Shown here one piece after another: positions 1-9,102 of a DNA stretch of 64,000 bases. The position numbers and the translations under genes are program-made. The stretch's first letter is position 1, and each line of letters opens with the position of its first letter. This DNA comes from Aliidiomarina halalkaliphila (GTDB lineage: Bacteria; Pseudomonadota; Gammaproteobacteria; Enterobacterales; Alteromonadaceae): NCBI RefSeq assembly GCF_007096385.1, contig NZ_VJWL01000001.1, positions 765,194 to 829,193 of the forward strand. The letters are read 5' to 3'. The notes under the pieces were generated by a model, which saw nothing but the letters and a program-made list of their open reading frames with translations, ran no database searches and was not told the DNA's origin.

Positions 1-1058
1 TCGAGAGCAAGATCCGCAAGCAGGTTTTGCATCAATGGTTGCTTCACCAAGGTCGCACCGAAAGCCTGGCGATGCTCACAATGATGGATCGCCTGCACTG
101 TTGCCTGACGCATGCCTGCTGAGGAGCCAATCAAGCAATCGTAGCGCGTTGCCGCCACCATTTCGATAATAGTGCGCACGCCACGCCCTTCTTCACCCAC
201 CATCCATCCTAGAGCACCGCGCAGTTCAACCTCACTAGAGGCATTCGACACATTGCCCATTTTGTTCTTCAGCTGCTGTATTTGCATGGGATTCTTACTG
301 CCATCTGGGCGCCAGCGAGGAACGAAAAAGCACGATAACCCCTGCTCCGTTTGTGCCAGCACCAGAAATGCATCGCTCATTGGTGCCGACACAAACCATT
401 TATGGCCTAAAAGCTCATAAGCTTCGCCAGGGCCAGTTGCCCCCACGGGAAAAGCGCGCGTGGTATTTAGTCGCACATCGGAACCGCCCTGTTTCTCGGT
501 CATTGCCATGCCAATGGTTAGCCCTTGCTTATCGTGCATGGGGCAATTTCTAGAATCGTAAGATCGAGCCAAGATGCGAGGGCCGTACTCTGCGAGAAGA
601 TTGGGCTGATGCCGCAAGGCCGGAATAGCGGCGAAGGTCATGGTAATGGGGCAACCATGCCCGGCTTCTACTTGTGTGTGTAAATAGTATTTCGCAGCGC
701 GGGCGACATGTGCGCCAACCTGTGGCGCCGACCAAGGGCTGCTGTGAAGCCCTTGCTCGATCGAAGTTTGCATCAATTGGTGATAGGCCGGGTGGTATTC
801 AACAAAATCAACCCGATTACCCACCCGATCATGGGTGCTTAAATTAGGTATATAGGCATTGGCTTGCATACCTAAGGCGATATACGCTGCGGAACCGCAA
901 AGCGAACCGAAGGCCTGTACGTCTTGGCTTGCCCAACCGCCGCCCTCGCGCTCCAGCGCCTCTTTTAAGGCAACATCTGCTGCAAAGGCGTTATAATTCT
1001 CAAGTGGCGGGGGAACGTTCTCAACCTGGTGGGTATTTGCGTAGAACTTATCTGTCAT
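1..1058 (-). CDS. aidB: AidB-like acyl-CoA dehydrogenase, partial (C-terminus beyond left edge)
   Basis: I translated this minus-strand frame by hand; it is open from an ATG at 1058 to the window edge, giving about 352 N-terminal residues. It aligns closely with E. coli AidB as I know it: it shares CPITMTF, GMAMTEKQGGSDV, a GHKWF(V/F)S stretch, LSCFFVPRW and K(L/M)GN(R/V)SNAS. AidB is a flavin-dependent acyl-CoA dehydrogenase homologue of the alkylation-damage (adaptive) response that also binds DNA. The start is supported by GAGGT a few bases upstream. It lies 36 bases behind a small membrane-protein gene on the same strand, so the two are probably co-transcribed. The C-terminal helical DNA-binding part cannot be seen here. 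Confidence 0.88.
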   Translation of the reverse strand, partial: MTDKFYANTHQVENVPPPLENYNAFAADVALKEALEREGGGWASQDVQAFGSLCGSAAYIALGMQANAYIPNLSTHDRVGNRVDFVEYHPAYHQLMQTSIEQGLHSSPWSAPQVGAHVARAAKYYLHTQVEAGHGCPITMTFAAIPALRHQPNLLAEYGPRILARSYDSRNCPMHDKQGLTIGMAMTEKQGGSDVRLNTTRAFPVGATGPGEAYELLGHKWFVSAPMSDAFLVLAQTEQGLSCFFVPRWRPDGSKNPMQIQQLKNKMGNVSNASSEVELRGALGWMVGEEGRGVRTIIEMVAATRYDCLIGSSAGMRQATVQAIHHCEHRQAFGATLVKQPLMQNLLADLAL

Positions 1059-1094
1059 ACAGGCACCTCACGCGCCTTAAGGCCTTCTCTCAGT

Positions 1095-1226
1095 TTAGTC
1101 TTCTTTCTTAAAAGACTCCTGCCGTTGTTGCTCTTCTTTATTAAACCACCAAATTAAGTAACCCGCGATGGTGGCTATCACCGCAACAGGAATAAATACG
1201 AGAAGCAAAATTGGTCCAAAACCCAT
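1095..1226 (-). CDS. Small single-helix membrane protein (43 aa)
   Basis: This 43-residue reading frame begins MGFGPILLLV, has one hydrophobic helix (about residues 4-27, ending at a Trp-Trp pair) and a charged C-terminal tail rich in Lys, Glu and Gln. An AGGAAGG ribosome-binding site sits 8 bases before the ATG, which is the main reason for calling it real. The likely topology is a short periplasmic N-terminus with a cytoplasmic tail. It precedes the aidB-like gene on the same strand by 36 bases. I do not recognise a family; it may be a small stress-linked membrane peptide, but no function can be read from the sequence. Confidence 0.6.
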   Translation of the reverse strand: MGFGPILLLVFIPVAVIATIAGYLIWWFNKEEQQRQESFKKED

Positions 1227-1329
1227 AACAACTGCCTTCCTAATCTATTTATCGTAAAGGATGAATGGATTCAGGGTGCCATAATTAATCGATAAAGAAA
1301 ACGTTAGTCGGAGACAGGCGCATGGCGTG

Positions 1330-3216
1330 TTATGACAACCACGCCTGCTCAAATTCTCTCGCGGAAACCGGTTTACCGTACAAGTAACCTTGAACGCTGT
1401 GGCATCCGAGATTGCGCAATAGTTCCGCTTGTTCTTCAGTTTCTACGCCCTCGGCCACCACATTCATTTTGAGATTTTTTGCCATCGCAATGATGGTCGA
1501 AACGATCGACATATTGTGCTTATCTGTGGTAATGGCGCTTACGAACGACCGATCGATTTTCAATGCACTAAGCGGGAAGCGGCTCAAGTAACTCAATGAG
1601 GAAAAGCCGGTGCCAAAGTCGTCAATGGAAATACTGTAACCGCGCTCACGCAAACGCGCGAGCAGCTTCATCGCCTGCTCCGGATAGCGCATCATAATAC
1701 TTTCAGTAATTTCGATGCCCAAACGTTCTGTGGGAATATCCTTGGTGCTATTGAGGAAGTAATCCACTAAATAAGGGCTATCAAACTGTTGTGCCGATAC
1801 GTTTATCGACAATACGCCAGTAAAGCGATCTTTATCTTTGTTCCATTCTCGGAGTTGTGCGCTAGCGTTGCGCACCACCCAATCTCCGAGTTCACGAATC
1901 AGTCCGCGCTCTTCGGCAAGCGCAATAAACTCAACTGGGCTGACCTGCCCCCATACTTCGTCGTCCCAACGGCACAAGGCTTCAGCGCCAATAAGCTCGC
2001 CAGTGTATAAATCAAACTGCGGTTGATAGTATAGCGCCAATCCTTCGTTGCGAATGGCCTGCCCTAACCGTTCAATTTTGGATTGTTTTTGTTGCAGGAA
2101 CTCCCCCATAGACGCGTCGTATATGCGGCTACGGGTTGATACCCGTTTTGCGTGCTCAAGGGCAATACTTGCGTGTTGGAACAGTGTGCCGCCTGATTCT
2201 GATTCGCCCGGATATTGAGCCGCACCAACATTGACTTCAACGAACACACTAAGCTTGCTGTTTACCTTGATCGGTTCATGAAATGCAGACTTCACCCGTT
2301 CAATGGCTAGTGGCAAATCACTGCCGCCTAAACCGGGCATTAAAATACCGAATTCATCGCTTCCATAGCGCGCTAGGTATTCACCATTTTCAATAAACCC
2401 TTTTAAACGCTTTGCGGTCAATGCCAGTACAGCATCGCCCACTTCGTGGCCATGAAGATCGTTAATCTCTTTAAAACGGCGCAAATCCAGTACCAGTAGG
2501 CTCAATGGCTCATCACTGCGCATGGATTCATAAAGTTCATTGTTCAACTTTTCGGTAAATGCTGCCCGATTAGGTAGCCCAGTGACCACATCTTGATAGG
2601 CAAGCTGACTTATTTGCCCCAAGGACGCTTGCCGTTGCATTTCCACGCCAATTTGCGCCCCACACATGCGCAGTACATCTCGCGCTATGCTTTCATTTTC
2701 GAGGGTTTGAGAATGCATAATACAAATTAAACCGAGCTTCTTACCACTTCTGTTCATGATGGCATAGCCCATATAGGAGTCGACCCCGAGATCGCTGAGC
2801 ATGGTATCGGAGGGAAATTGGGCCGCCACGCCCTCACTAAAATAACAGGTATCTTGTCCGCGCACCCGTTCGCACGGCGTACCTGCTAAAACATAATGTG
2901 GGGCTTGTTGATGGCCTCGTGGTGTGTAAAAACTCACGGGAACGCTGACCTGACGAAAATCTTCGATACGCGCGCACAGCACATAATCAACACCTAGGAT
3001 AGTCGCAATACACTGAGTTAAGCGATCAAAAAAGTTGTCATCGCCAACAAAGGTAAATATATCCGCCAGTTGACGAAAGACATCACCTGCTTGTAACCCC
3101 GATGAGGTTGGAAGCTCTGGATTCATACGATCTGTCATATCCTCAAAAATCGAGCGGATTGACTCTTTTATTTGACTCAGCGTAACAAGCCGTGAAGAGC
3201 ACGCACTCGAACTCAC
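1330..3216 (-). CDS. GAF-GGDEF-EAL cyclic-di-GMP signalling protein
   Basis: The 628-residue soluble protein has an N-terminal GAF-like sensor (about 45-195), a GGDEF domain (about 200-370) and an EAL domain (about 385-625). The GGDEF signature is degenerate: residues 285-289 read GSDEF, so cyclase activity is uncertain. The EAL half keeps the signature EAL (412-414), the DDFGTG loop and the late Glu-Gly-Val-Glu, which is consistent with an active c-di-GMP phosphodiesterase. No membrane segment is seen. The start is a GTG at 3216 with only a weak ribosome-binding site; Met27 or Met31 are alternatives. It is monocistronic, with its own upstream region at 3217-3387. Net output is probably phosphodiesterase (inference). 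Confidence 0.87.
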   Translation of the reverse strand: MSSSACSSRLVTLSQIKESIRSIFEDMTDRMNPELPTSSGLQAGDVFRQLADIFTFVGDDNFFDRLTQCIATILGVDYVLCARIEDFRQVSVPVSFYTPRGHQQAPHYVLAGTPCERVRGQDTCYFSEGVAAQFPSDTMLSDLGVDSYMGYAIMNRSGKKLGLICIMHSQTLENESIARDVLRMCGAQIGVEMQRQASLGQISQLAYQDVVTGLPNRAAFTEKLNNELYESMRSDEPLSLLVLDLRRFKEINDLHGHEVGDAVLALTAKRLKGFIENGEYLARYGSDEFGILMPGLGGSDLPLAIERVKSAFHEPIKVNSKLSVFVEVNVGAAQYPGESESGGTLFQHASIALEHAKRVSTRSRIYDASMGEFLQQKQSKIERLGQAIRNEGLALYYQPQFDLYTGELIGAEALCRWDDEVWGQVSPVEFIALAEERGLIRELGDWVVRNASAQLREWNKDKDRFTGVLSINVSAQQFDSPYLVDYFLNSTKDIPTERLGIEITESIMMRYPEQAMKLLARLRERGYSISIDDFGTGFSSLSYLSRFPLSALKIDRSFVSAITTDKHNMSIVSTIIAMAKNLKMNVVAEGVETEEQAELLRNLGCHSVQGYLYGKPVSAREFEQAWLS

Positions 3217-3258
3217 TATATCGCTCTAATAAGGTAGCAGTAATATACTGAATAGCAG

Positions 3259-3281
3259 ATGAGGGTTTCCCCTCATTTTTT
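3259..3281 (+). terminator. Orphan intrinsic terminator, plus strand
   Basis: A 7-base-pair stem (ATGAGGG at 3259-3265 with CCCTCAT at 3270-3276), a TTTC loop and a run of T to 3281 form a classic Rho-independent terminator reading on the plus strand. Both flanking genes lie on the minus strand, so no annotated plus-strand gene ends here. It may stop antisense transcription or end an unannotated short RNA. The rest of 3282-3387 is AT-rich with a direct repeat of TTTTTTGCA near 3297-3314 and no evident gene. Confidence 0.55.
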
Positions 3282-3387
3282 AATGATTTGTGTCTATTTT
3301 TTGCATTTTTTGCATTAAATTACCGACATTTGCACAAAGATGATTAGTTTTTCGCCGATTCAGTTAAGCCGCCGAATACAACTGTGA

Positions 3388-4947
3388 TTACAACAACCAA
3401 TCGATGGGTAACCATGATAAGACTCGCACAGAGGCGCGTTTAAACAGCGTGGTGTTCGGATCAACATCGTGACGAATCACTTCGCCAGGGTTTCGCTCCA
3501 GCCAATAAATTCGTCCAGACGACGATAACTTGAGCTCATAGGTCATGTACGGCATACGTTCAGAAAACGTATCGTCGATGCGTTGCGCCAAGCGCTCACT
3601 TTCAATCACAAAGCCAAGTTCGGTATTGAGTGCCACAGACCGGGGATCAAAGTTAAACGACCCCACAAATACCCGTTCACCGTCGATGGCGAAGGTTTTC
3701 GCGTGCAAACTTGCCGCGCCACTACCAAAGCGTGCCAGGCGTTCATCCGACTCCGGCTCGCCATTCGTGGGGAGTCGTCGCATTTCAAAGATACGGATAC
3801 CCGCTTCAAGCAACGGCTTACGCCATTTGGCGTAACCTGCATGCACAATGGCCACATCAGTAGCCGCTAGCGAATTAGTGAGGATGGTAATTTCCACGCC
3901 TCGCTCTGCGTATTCAATGAGCGCTTCAGTTCCTGCCCGCGTCGGCACAAAGTAAGGAGAGACCAACTCAAAGTAATGTTCAGGTTCGCCAATCACTTTA
4001 CGCAATTGATGGGTAATCAACTGACCACCATGGGCATGGCCGAGTCCCTTACCCGGATCGTCGCTCACCATAATGGTATTGGCCCACTCAAATGGCATGC
4101 TACCATCGAGCAGCGCTTGCATGTGTGAGGTGTCCATCACCGAATTCAGGTATTCATACACTTCTTCTTGCGACGACATCATGGCAGCAATCGATTGCGG
4201 CGCATAACGTTCCCGCTTTGCACTCACGTCTGCCACAAAATCGAGAGGATAGGCTGACTGACTTGCCCAAAAATGATCAAAGTCTAACGAGACTTCTTGC
4301 ACCACAGGCCCAATGGCAAGCACATCCAAATCAGCGAAGAGCAAGCCATCACCAGTACCAAAATAACCATCGCCAATATTCCGCCCACCTACAATAGTGG
4401 CCTGATTGTCAGCCGTAAACGACTTGTTGTGCATGCGCCGGTTAGCCCGATCAAAATCGGTAATAAAGCCCCAAATGCGAGAGTTCCGCTGCATAAATGG
4501 ATTAAACAAACGAACTTCTATATTCGGGTGAGCGTGCAGATGAAAAAGCACACCTTCCAGTGGACGGCTGTTAAGATCGTCGAGTAAAAATCGAACCCTT
4601 ACGCCACGGTCGGCGGCGTCCAACAATGCAGACAGCATTAGGCGCCCGGTTTTATCGTTGCGCCAGATATAATATTGAACATCTAATGTTTTTTCAGCAC
4701 GCTCGGCTAAAAGTAAGCGAGCGGCAAAGGCATCCCAGGCATCATCGAGGGGATAAATGCCCGATTTACCGGGATGTAAATCGACTTGAGGGCGAAATGT
4801 ATCGCCTAATTGCGTTTGACGGGCGTCTTGAAGATGCAGTGCAGTACTTTCACTGCGTCCTTCCAGTGAGGGCAATGACGCGCAACCGGAAAGCCAAAGT
4901 AAAATCAGAGCAAGAGATGCAAACGGACCAATTTTGAGCAAACGCAC
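3388..4947 (-). CDS. clsC: Phospholipase D-family lipoprotein, ClsC-type cardiolipin synthase
   Basis: The protein carries two HKD-type phospholipase D motifs: HNKSFTADN (His about residue 173) followed by GGRN, and LHAKTFAIDG (His about 415) followed by GSFNFDPRS. Proteins of this kind (ClsC/YmdC) transfer phosphatidyl groups to make cardiolipin. The N-terminus is a lipoprotein signal with LSGC as lipobox, so the enzyme should be anchored by a lipid at the envelope. I chose GTG at 4947 because AAAGGA lies 9 bases upstream; an ATG at 4965 would add six residues. It follows the P-type ATPase gene by about 65 bases on the same strand and may be the last gene of that operon. No YmdB-like partner is nearby. 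Confidence 0.82.
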   Translation of the reverse strand: MRLLKIGPFASLALILLWLSGCASLPSLEGRSESTALHLQDARQTQLGDTFRPQVDLHPGKSGIYPLDDAWDAFAARLLLAERAEKTLDVQYYIWRNDKTGRLMLSALLDAADRGVRVRFLLDDLNSRPLEGVLFHLHAHPNIEVRLFNPFMQRNSRIWGFITDFDRANRRMHNKSFTADNQATIVGGRNIGDGYFGTGDGLLFADLDVLAIGPVVQEVSLDFDHFWASQSAYPLDFVADVSAKRERYAPQSIAAMMSSQEEVYEYLNSVMDTSHMQALLDGSMPFEWANTIMVSDDPGKGLGHAHGGQLITHQLRKVIGEPEHYFELVSPYFVPTRAGTEALIEYAERGVEITILTNSLAATDVAIVHAGYAKWRKPLLEAGIRIFEMRRLPTNGEPESDERLARFGSGAASLHAKTFAIDGERVFVGSFNFDPRSVALNTELGFVIESERLAQRIDDTFSERMPYMTYELKLSSSGRIYWLERNPGEVIRHDVDPNTTLFKRASVRVLSWLPIDWLL

Positions 4948-5015
4948 GCAATGAGTTCCTTTCATCAATCTTAATGACGGATGCGGATTCTAACAAAGTT
5001 TCCCAAAGTTTGCCC

Positions 5016-7688
5016 TTAAACTTGGTTTTTGTGTAAGCGCTGTTGTGTAAAAAAGCGCCGCAGTAACTTCTCGCCTTCTAGAACCACGAACAACACGATT
5101 CCTATTCCCGCACAAATAAAGCCATGAGTAATGGATAACGATGCCGTATTAAACCAGGCTTGCATCGGTGCCGCGTAGGTAAAAATAAGCTGCAATACAA
5201 ACACTAGCGATACCGCAATTAACACCGGACGCGTTCCTTGAATGCCTTCTTTAAAGAATGAGCCGCGACGCAAATAACGCACACTAAATAGATACCAAAC
5301 TTCCATGGCGACTAGCGTATTGACCGCCATAGTGCGGGCATACGCTTCGCCTAAACCTTGTGCCAGAGCCCATTGGAATACTGCAAAGATCCCAGTGGTA
5401 AATAGCAATGACACAAAAAGAATGCGCCACAACAAAAAGCGCGACAGCAAGGGCTCTGACGATAACCGTGGCGGTCGCCGCATGATATCGCGCTCACTGG
5501 CCTCAAAAGCCAAGGCTAAAGCGAGCACAATCGAACTCACCATATTCACCCAGAGAATTTGCAGGGGCAGTATGGGTAGAGTTAACGCAAATATGAGGGC
5601 AATCATAATTGCCAAGGATTCGCCGCCGTTTACCGGTAGCAAAAAGCTAATGGCTTTTTTCAGATTATCGTAAACCGTGCGCCCTTCCTTGACTGCCGCG
5701 ACTATCGAGGCAAAGTTATCATCAGTGAGCACCATTTCACTGGCCTCACGGGCGGCATCTGTACCGCCCTTGCCCATAGCAATGCCAATATCTGCACGTT
5801 TTAGCGCTGGTGCATCGTTCACTCCATCACCGGTCATGGCCACCACTTTATTGTGGCTTTGTAGTGCGCTCACCAAACGTAATTTATGCTCGGGTGTGGT
5901 GCGTGCATAAATAGCCACGTTTTGAACGCTGGCAGCGAGCTCCTCATCACTAAGTTGTTCAAGCTCTGCCCCGGTTAGTACGTTTTCAGCACCAATAATT
6001 CCTAACGCTTTACCAATGGCGGAAGCGGTCGCCGCGTGATCACCGGTAATCATCTGCACGGTAATCCCCGCGCGCTGACAATCAGCCACGGCTTTAATGG
6101 CTTCTTCTCGCGGTGGGTCTATCAGTCCGGTAATACCAAGAAACGTCAGCCCGGCGCTCAAGCTCTCGTGATTCAGCGTTTCGTTATCTTGAACCGCTTT
6201 ATAAGCAAAGCCTAACACCCGCTGACCTTCTGCGGCGACGGCATCAATGTATGACGTCCATGTTGCCTGATCCGCCCCACACAGTTGTAGTAACCGTTCC
6301 GGCGCACCTTTCACGAGCACATAGCTTTGGCCATCCGGGCCACGATGTTGCGTCGCCATATATTTATGGCGCGAATCAAAAGGCAAGGTTTCGGCGCGAA
6401 CAAGCTCGTTTGCTTCAGTACGAATCCCTTGATCGGCTTTTTCTGCCAACACCAACAAAGCACCTTCCATGGGATCGCCAAGCACGATGCGCTCGTCGCC
6501 CTGTGCTTTGATTTCCGAGTCGTTACACAACAGTGCAACTTTCAAAAGCCAGGAGAGATCGGTATCGTTCGCACCGTTTGGATGAATTTCACCATGCGCG
6601 GCATAGCCGACGCCTTCTACTTGATACAATGCGTTGGCGGTGCGCACTTGCGCCACCATCATCTCGTTGCGGGTTAAGGTGCCGGTTTTATCAGAGCAAA
6701 TCACCGACACCGCACCTAATGTTTCTACCGCAGGCAAGCGCCGAATAATGGCGTGTCGTGATGCCATGCGCATCACTCCCATGGCCAGCGCTACCGTGAG
6801 AATTGTAGGCAGTCCTTCAGGGATCGCCGCCACCACCAAGCTCACCACTGCCATAAACAGATAAGTGAGCTCATAGCCACGCCACCAACCCAACACAAAT
6901 AAGATCGCGCCTAGGGCTAAGATCACATAGGTCAGATAGCGGGCGAAAATCGCCATTTGCCGCAACAGTGGGGTTTCTATAGTCACCACTTGCTTGAGCA
7001 TTTGATTAATGCGCCCGAGCTCCGTGTGAGCGCCAGTCGCTGTAACCACACCCCGTCCCTGTCCATGAGTTACTAGCGTGCCTGCGTACAACATACACTT
7101 ACGTTCCGCCAGCGGCGTGGCCTCGTCGAGGGCATCCGTGTGCTTTGATATCGGCACAGATTCACCGGTGAGAGCCGCTTCTTGCGCTTGCAAGGAAGCA
7201 TTTTCAAGCAAACGAATATCGGCAGGAATTTTCTGACCCGCTTCAAGTAAAACAATATCGCCGGGTACTAATGCTTGCGCAGGAATGGTGGTGCGCTTGC
7301 CGTGACGAATAACGTGTGCTTCTGGACTCAACATATTTTGAATCGCCTGCAATGCCCGCTCCGCTTTGCCCTCTTGAACAAAGCCAATCACTGCATTCAC
7401 AACAACCACTGCAAGAATAACAGCCATATCAAGCCATTCTGTTAGCAGCGCCGCTAACCCTGCGGCCACCAACAGCACATAGATCAACACATTATGAAAT
7501 TGCCGCAGTAGTCGCTGCCACCAAGGCGCAATGGATTTTTCCGGTAGGCTATTCAGACCATATTGAGCCTGTCGTTTGGCAACGTCGCTGTCGGACAATC
7601 CTTGTTTTACATCCACCCCAAGGGTGTCGAGCACTTGCGATGTCGATTGGGCGTAACTGCACGGCTGCTCGAGTGGCTGCTGATCCAT
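5016..7688 (-). CDS. Cation-transporting P-type ATPase, Ca2+-ATPase-like (type II)
   Basis: This 890-residue P-type ATPase has the N-terminal cation-ATPase domain, the TGES actuator motif (174-177), PEGLP in helix M4 (290-294), the phosphorylation site DKTGTLT with Asp333, the KGAPE nucleotide-binding motif and the hinge TGDGVNDAP. A C-terminal set of membrane helices follows. PEGLP is typical of type II pumps (SERCA/PMR1 Ca2+ and Na+,K+ types), so Ca2+ or another hard cation is the likely substrate; the exact ion cannot be fixed from the motifs. The ATG at 7688 has an AGGGA site. It starts 17 bases after the beta-CASP hydrolase gene and continues the cio-cyd transcription unit; such ATPase/hydrolase pairs often belong to low-oxygen regulons (inference). 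Confidence 0.9.
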   Translation of the reverse strand: MDQQPLEQPCSYAQSTSQVLDTLGVDVKQGLSDSDVAKRQAQYGLNSLPEKSIAPWWQRLLRQFHNVLIYVLLVAAGLAALLTEWLDMAVILAVVVVNAVIGFVQEGKAERALQAIQNMLSPEAHVIRHGKRTTIPAQALVPGDIVLLEAGQKIPADIRLLENASLQAQEAALTGESVPISKHTDALDEATPLAERKCMLYAGTLVTHGQGRGVVTATGAHTELGRINQMLKQVVTIETPLLRQMAIFARYLTYVILALGAILFVLGWWRGYELTYLFMAVVSLVVAAIPEGLPTILTVALAMGVMRMASRHAIIRRLPAVETLGAVSVICSDKTGTLTRNEMMVAQVRTANALYQVEGVGYAAHGEIHPNGANDTDLSWLLKVALLCNDSEIKAQGDERIVLGDPMEGALLVLAEKADQGIRTEANELVRAETLPFDSRHKYMATQHRGPDGQSYVLVKGAPERLLQLCGADQATWTSYIDAVAAEGQRVLGFAYKAVQDNETLNHESLSAGLTFLGITGLIDPPREEAIKAVADCQRAGITVQMITGDHAATASAIGKALGIIGAENVLTGAELEQLSDEELAASVQNVAIYARTTPEHKLRLVSALQSHNKVVAMTGDGVNDAPALKRADIGIAMGKGGTDAAREASEMVLTDDNFASIVAAVKEGRTVYDNLKKAISFLLPVNGGESLAIMIALIFALTLPILPLQILWVNMVSSIVLALALAFEASERDIMRRPPRLSSEPLLSRFLLWRILFVSLLFTTGIFAVFQWALAQGLGEAYARTMAVNTLVAMEVWYLFSVRYLRRGSFFKEGIQGTRPVLIAVSLVFVLQLIFTYAAPMQAWFNTASLSITHGFICAGIGIVLFVVLEGEKLLRRFFTQQRLHKNQV

Positions 7689-7705
7689 GGTGTTATCCCT
7701 GCTTT

Positions 7706-9061
7706 CTATATGCGTAAAATGCTCATGTAATCAGGAATATCTACATCATAAGGTGTAAACTCCGAGAGATAATCACGAAACTTCTCTAATGCCTCGGGTT
7801 CACCGTGAACTAACTGAATCTTGGTGCTTGCTGGCATCTTCGATACCTCGAGCCACTCCTTCAGTTCCATAAAGTCTGCATGTCCTGACATACCTTCAAG
7901 GTTGCGCACTTGAGCTCGCACCGGTAACCATTCGCCATGCAGCTTAATATGTTCAACCCCTTGCAGCATTTTCGCGCCGCGGGTGCCCCCCGCCTGATAG
8001 CCTGCAAATAACACCGTGCAGCGATGATCCCCTAACCAGTTCTTAAAGTGATGTAAAATACGCCCACCAGTTGCCATACCGCTGCCTGCAATAATAATGT
8101 GCGGGCCTTGTTGGTTGGCAATGGCTTTGGATTCATCCACGGAGTGGGTGTAGTTCACCACTTGTTCAATACGATTGCATTGGTCCGCATTTAAGCGGTG
8201 GTGTTCATGGTGAGTTCGGTAAATTTCAGATACAGAAATAGCCATGGGGCTATCGAGAAACACGGGGATGCGAGGTACTTGTTTGCTGTCCATGAGCGAC
8301 ACAATCATGTGCTGCAACAGTTGTGCCCGCCCTACCGCAAAGCTTGGAATTAACAAAACGCCACCTGCCTTTGCCGTTTCATTGATAACCTTGGCCAACT
8401 CTGCTTCAAGATCGGTATCGTCGTGGCGGCGATCGCCATACGTAGACTCAAGCAACAACACATCCACATGCGGCATAGGTTTCGGTGGCTTCATAAGCAG
8501 ATCGTTATCACGGCCAACATCGCCGGAGAAACCGATCCGCTTGCCCTCAGCTTCCACCACCACACTGGCTGCGCCGAGAATATGACCTACCGGCGTTAGC
8601 GTAATTTTGATGTCACCAATACTAAACGTTTGATTAAACTCAACGGGCCGAAATAATTTACAGGATTGCACCGCCATATCCGCAGTGTACAAAGGCTCGG
8701 GATTTTCATGTTTACTCAGTTTATGGCGTTCCAGATATTTGGCATCTTCTTCTTGAATTTTGCCACTATCGGGCCAAAGTATCCGGCACAGTTCGGTTGT
8801 GGCTTGATGGGCATACACTGGCTTACGAAAGCCGTGCTTGTAGAGTACCGGAACAAAGCCCGAGTGATCGAGGTGGGCATGGGTTAACACAATGCCATCA
8901 ACCTCATCAATGCCTAGCGGTAACGGCTGCCAATTGCGCTTGCGCAACCATTTGTAGCCTTGAAATAAACCACAATCCACCAAAATCCGAGTGGTGTCTG
9001 TTTCCACTAAGTATTTGGAACCTGTTACTGTTTCGGTACCGCCGAGAAAGACAACGCGCAT
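7706..9061 (-). CDS. MBL-fold beta-CASP metallo-hydrolase, RNase-like
   Basis: The 451-residue protein opens with the metallo-beta-lactamase fold and holds HAHLDHSG (about residues 61-68), GHILGAASV, GDVGRDND and a beta-CASP insert with SFAVGRAQ, ending with the HGE motif of the RMMBL domain. This is the architecture of CPSF73/RNase J-related RNA-processing nucleases, though bacterial stand-alone copies often lack a proven substrate. I moved the start to the ATG at 9061 because AGGAG lies 8 bases before it; the longer open frame would start with TTG. It sits between cydC (41 bases upstream) and the P-type ATPase gene (17 bases downstream), all on one strand. Confidence 0.85.
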   Translation of the reverse strand: MRVVFLGGTETVTGSKYLVETDTTRILVDCGLFQGYKWLRKRNWQPLPLGIDEVDGIVLTHAHLDHSGFVPVLYKHGFRKPVYAHQATTELCRILWPDSGKIQEEDAKYLERHKLSKHENPEPLYTADMAVQSCKLFRPVEFNQTFSIGDIKITLTPVGHILGAASVVVEAEGKRIGFSGDVGRDNDLLMKPPKPMPHVDVLLLESTYGDRRHDDTDLEAELAKVINETAKAGGVLLIPSFAVGRAQLLQHMIVSLMDSKQVPRIPVFLDSPMAISVSEIYRTHHEHHRLNADQCNRIEQVVNYTHSVDESKAIANQQGPHIIIAGSGMATGGRILHHFKNWLGDHRCTVLFAGYQAGGTRGAKMLQGVEHIKLHGEWLPVRAQVRNLEGMSGHADFMELKEWLEVSKMPASTKIQLVHGEPEALEKFRDYLSEFTPYDVDIPDYMSILRI

Positions 9062-9102
9062 CCGTTTTACTCCTGTAAACCCGAAAATCAATCTTTAGTA
9101 TC

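Noticed and set aside
3545-3870. Overlapping plus-strand open frames opposite the phospholipase D gene
   Set aside because: Composition mirrors the real gene on the other strand; no ribosome-binding site or recognisable motif.
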